64,000 nucleotides of DNA from Cocos nucifera (lineage: Eukaryota; Streptophyta; Magnoliopsida; Arecales; Arecaceae): assembly GCA_006176705.1 (NCBI GenBank), contig QRFJ01001028.1, forward strand, positions 845,136-909,135, in the 5' to 3' direction. The position numbers were made by a program, and so were the translations under genes. The notes under the pieces were generated by a model that was not told where the DNA came from, did no database searches, and was given only the letters and a program-made list of their open reading frames with translations. Positions 60,402 to 64,000 of the stretch are shown in pieces; the stretch's first letter is position 1, and each line of letters opens with the position of its first letter.

Positions 60402-61235
60402 ATGGCAACGGCGGACGGCTACGACCGGCTAGCGGCGCTGAAGGAATTCGACGAGTCCAAGACCGGCGTCCGCGGCCTCGTCGAGTCCGGCGTCACCACC
60501 ATCCCCCCAATCTTCCGCCACCCCCACCTCCGCACCTCCGCCGTCGCCGTCGCCGCCACCAGCCCCGACCTCTCCATCCCCACCATCGACCTCTCCCTCC
60601 CCCGCCCCCTCGCCGTCGATCTCATCCGCGCCGCCTCCCGCGACTGGGGCTTCTTCCAGATCACCAACCACGGCATCCCCCTCCCGGTCCTCGACCGGAC
60701 CATCGCCGCCGTCCGATCCTTCAACGAGCTGCCCCCCACCGAGCGATCGAAGTACTACTCCCGCTCCACGGCCGGCGGCGTGTCCTACTCCTCGAACGTG
60801 GACCTCTACCGCTCGTCGGCGGCGAGCTGGCGGGACACAATCCAGGTGATGATGGGCCCGTTCCGGGCGGAGCCGGACCGGATCCCGGCGGCGTGCCGGG
60901 CGGAGCTGTTGGCGTGGGACGAGCACGTGACCAGGGTGGGGCGGGCGGTGTTGGGGATGATGGCGGAGGGGCTCGGATTGGGGCCGGGGCGGTTCGAGGA
61001 GATGACGTGCCTTGAGGGGAGGACCATGGCATGCCACTACTATCCGCCCTGCCCCGAGCCGGATCTGACGGTGGGGCTCGCGGATCACACTGATCCCGGG
61101 GTTTTGACGGTGCTGCTACAGGATCACATCGGTGGACTGCAGGTCAAGAGGAAGGGGGAGGATGGGGAGTGTTATTGGGTGGACGTGAAGCCTCTGCCGG
61201 GGGCCCTGGTGATCAACGTTGGGGATCTTTTGCAG
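60402..61235 (+). CDS. 2-oxoglutarate/Fe(II)-dependent dioxygenase, exon 1 (ACC-oxidase-homolog clade)
   Basis: 278 codons from ATG 60,402 (MATADGYDRLAALKEFDESK) to a splice donor CAG/GTGTGG at 61,235, phase 0. The start is chosen because the frame upstream is non-conserved and the context is good. The opening FDESKTGVRGLVESGVTTIP marks the clade of 1-aminocyclopropane-1-carboxylate oxidase homologs and related secondary-metabolism dioxygenases. The N-terminal DIOX_N domain is at about residues 57-160 (IPTIDLSLP, RDWGFFQITNHGIP). The catalytic jelly-roll starts near 205 and holds two of the three iron ligands, H229 and D231 in ADHTDPG. The second His and the 2-oxoglutarate-binding Arg should lie in the next exon, which I do not find before 64,000. 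Substrate unknown; cytosolic by family. Confidence 0.85.
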
Positions 61236-62440
61236 GTGTGGTCTTGACTTTTTTTCACACTTTGCACAATATTATCATATGATGATGGTGATCGGATGGC
61301 TTTATTGTTTGATGGAATGATTTATGATGCTACATGAGAATTTGTTAGGCTAGCACTGTATGGACCTATTGCTCGTCTGATCTAACCTTGATTGTGCTAG
61401 GAATTGTTACTCATCATACGACTGGCATCATGAAAAGTGTTCAAAAAATCCCCTAGATCATCGTTTTAGCGACTGTAACTTAAAACAAAACACCAACTGT
61501 TTACTAAGTGACATGATCCAAGATGTGCTATCCCATTTAATAAACAAAACAGGAGTGTCGTGTTACTCGAACATGATGATCCTATCAACCACAGTTAACA
61601 TGAATAAACTTAATCCAAAACATTTGACTGATGCTGATTTCCGTGGTAGGGTTAGCCTATTAATTTGTATTAAACCAATAGTTTCATAACTTTTTAATCT
61701 CTTGCTCAATATATAATTTGACAAATGTAACTCTAGCAAATCGAGGTTTGACCTAGCTATTTTATCCATCCTACGATTACAATAAAAAGAAAAAGAAAAA
61801 GGAAAAGAGAGAGAGTAAACTTTAACGTACAATTCATTCATGCATGGTTATATGTAGGGATGAGGAGTGGGTTGGTTAATTTGTGTCATAGGTTGTCTTG
61901 GGCACCTTCCGTGCTACCAGACATCAAAACAAATAATCAGCCTGAACAATGCTTGCCCAAAAATACTATATCCAAACCCATTCCAACATGCTATGGTTGA
62001 GCCCAGACGACATGGAGTTGGCCGAACGGCAGTATAGACACAAGTTATCTACTTGCTCGTCAAAATGAACCTTTGTCATGGGAGATTATTTGTGTAGGGA
62101 CTTGAAAGAATCCAAGAATGCTGAAGCCATGGGATTATTGTTGCACAATTCTCGGATGAGTACCAAAATAATCTTGTAGTAGAGATAGAGCTTTCCATGC
62201 TGAAATTTTCAAGGACTAGGAGGCCTTTGGTGTCAACATATTACAACCATTATCTCAGACTCCTTTAATCATGGCCGGATAAGTCCAACCAATTAATTTG
62301 AAACTGGATTCAAGGAATAATGGACTCATAAGTTCCTAAATATATGGATTGTAATTTGTACAATAATTAGTAGATAGGATTTGACGTGTTTGTAGGAGTT
62401 AATAAAGTTTCAGGATATTCGATTGTACCTCTAACTCAAT
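61236..62440 (+). other. Presumed intron DNA of the dioxygenase, nothing else seen
   Basis: Begins GTGTGGTCTTGACTTTTTTTC, a plausible intron start. AT-rich, with no downstream exon recognised and no repeat of note except short poly-purine runs at about 61,787-61,815. Confidence 0.4.
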
Positions 62441-63560
62441 TTTGAAATATATAAAACCTTTGTTGCTAAAATAACTACTGATGGCTTCAAAGGAACCATA
62501 GCAATCTTTATCTCATACAGGTATAGTAATGGAGGATCACCAGAAGTGGGCAGAGTTTGGCATTTTACTTGATCGAGCTGTGATTTTGCAGTTGAGGTTG
62601 ACATGATTAAGTTCGATTCTGCTGACTTATTGTCGTCTTCTTGGTTTGCTTCTGAGAAGGTAGCTTGATAGTTGAAATCCAAGGGCCATAAAGATAAGAA
62701 GTTGGCATGGATGCCTTCACTCTATTAGCGTTTGATCCCTTGGCTTCAGTGGAGGCCATATTCTCAGTTGAGATTGCATTGGAGGAAACTATTTTAGGTT
62801 AGGGCATTCTTAGTTGATGACCCACTCTACCGCAATCGCAACAACACATTGATATGTTTTGAAGGAAAAATGGATACCCCATCTCCTTGGTTCAGTCATC
62901 ATACCAAGATCTAGTGGTTTGGTGCGGTCAGTTAGAACACTAGCTCTCAGCTTTCTTTTATCAAGGATCCTTTCGGTGTAATTGTAAAGAAAAAAATGGA
63001 ATACCTGCCGCTGCAGCAGCCAAGAGAACAAACTTCCGACACCATGTTCTATTGGAAGTTTGGGAAATTTGATCCAAGTTTGTCTGGAGTAAGATTTTGA
63101 CTCCCCAAAGTCCATGACCCTTGCATCCATATTTTGATCTGGTTTAGGATTTGAAAAGCAAAAGGAAGGAACCATTAGCCATCATGAATACCTTAACCTC
63201 ATTGTCGAGCTACGAATGTTTTTATTTAAGTCAAAGGAGGATATTCTACCCAAGAATTTCCTCACGATAGAAGTCTCCGGGCCTTTCTTTCAACTTTTAA
63301 GTCTTCTCTAGGAAAGATTGTGTTTTTATGAACTTTCTTTAAGCCTTGCTCTCTCTTTTTAATAAACTCTTTGGGCTTCTTGTCTTTTTTCCTCCCACCT
63401 TTGGCAATAGATACCCAAGATTTCTGCACCTGCTAATTAGTAGTAGCAGTAAAGGTAAACTTGAGGAAATCTCTAGATTGTCTAATCTAGCCTTGCGTTC
63501 GAGAAAGAGCTTTCCAAAGAGCATCTTATGGAACCATTATTTGGCCTCCGTCTTTTTTTT
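62441..63560 (-). pseudogene. LINE ORF1-like remnant (DUF4283 plus zinc knuckle)
   Basis: Minus-strand reading shows a proline/lysine N-terminal piece (KVGGKKTRSPKSLLKRESKA, about 63,340-63,405). Next come a DUF4283-like segment around VFMMANGSF, HGLWGVKILLQT and TWIKFPKLPIEHG (63,200-63,040), a KRKLRASVLTDRTKPL segment, and a zinc-knuckle remnant CCDCGRVGHQLR at about 62,815-62,855 in another frame. This order is typical of ORF1 of plant L1-type LINEs. Several frameshifts. Its reverse transcriptase half would lie to the left and is not seen. Confidence 0.5.
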
Positions 63561-64000
63561 TACTAGACAGTTAAAGCACTTTTAGAGAGAGAACCAACTC
63601 CCAGGTGAGTTGGTTTGGCACTATCATCCTAAGGTGGTGCAATGTTGTTGGACTCCTTGCAAGATGATTCCAAGAAATTCAAACATATTTTTGTGGTAGG
63701 TAGTATGAGTGGTGCACTTCACAGTGTGTTCAGGACATGGTTCAAGTGCAGACACAAACACATGGACACATGCACATGCACATACAAATATTTAGCCGTG
63801 ATTTTAACAAATAGTTATCAGATTTGCAGTTCTAGCTATTTGAATAAGTTGGGTTAAGTGCAGCTATGGTTCAAGATAGATGTAGGCATTTGTGAATCCA
63901 TTTTGTGTTGAAAATCATTTTCAATCTTTTGAGCAATGTCTGATCTTTTGACTTAGCATCCACTGGATGCCCTCTAAGAGGAATTTAATGAATTTCCTGA
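63561..64000. other. Unclassified DNA at the window end
   Basis: No ORF with domain content. A short (ACACA/CACATG) patch lies at 63,751-63,785. A downstream exon of the dioxygenase was looked for and not recognised. Confidence 0.35.

Noticed and set aside
60429..61088. A 219-codon frame and others on the minus strand of the dioxygenase exon
   Set aside because: GC-rich exons open shadow frames; the plus strand has the conserved dioxygenase motifs and a proper donor site.

Overview
The window is nuclear DNA of a flowering plant and is dominated by transposable elements. A GC-rich first exon of a plant 2-oxoglutarate dioxygenase in otherwise AT-rich DNA, together with the retroelement families present, suggests a monocot. 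A palm is possible, but that is an impression and was not tested.

Layout: (1) From before position 1 to 12,988 lies Ty3/gypsy element A, of the Tat type: dual RNase H in pol, gag with an HRDHGHDTKEC-type knuckle. Its LTRs carry a 29-bp minisatellite. Between integrase and the 3' LTR it carries a hairpin-bearing tandem array and an antisense, apparently spliced gene encoding a long coiled-coil protein of the 'putative gypsy type transposon' family. (2) 12,989-14,304 is a long TA/TATG microsatellite. (3) 14.3-21.8 kb is mostly unclassified AT-rich DNA with two promoter/leader-like patches. (4) 21.8-40.2 kb is a decayed caulimovirid-like endogenous pararetrovirus cut into three pieces by two later insertions. 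These are element B1 (22,864-30,002, TSD AATAT), a gag-only deletion derivative of a second Tat-like family, and a Tork-like Ty1/copia element (30,497-36,400, TSD TAATA). (5) 40.2-52.1 kb is a minus-strand Helitron Rep/helicase-like remnant split by element B2 (41,003-50,580, TSD GAGTT/GAGTC), the longer sister of B1. (6) 52.1-60.0 kb is intergenic DNA with short tandem duplications, a pyrimidine-rich tract and a Tourist-like MITE pair. (7) 60,402-61,235 is exon 1 of the only good host gene, a 2-oxoglutarate/Fe(II) dioxygenase. Its next exon is not seen in the remaining 2.7 kb. A minus-strand LINE ORF1-like remnant lies at 62.4-63.6 kb.

No retroelement coding region is intact. Many stops are C-to-T or G-to-A type changes (TGG to TGA/TAA, CAG to TAG, CGA to TGA), as expected of long-methylated repeats. 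Elements A and B share gag-pol and a related R-U5, but differ in U3 and in the module between integrase and 3' LTR. In each family that module is filled by its own array of short palindromic units. The antisense spliced gene and these arrays are the least explained structures here.
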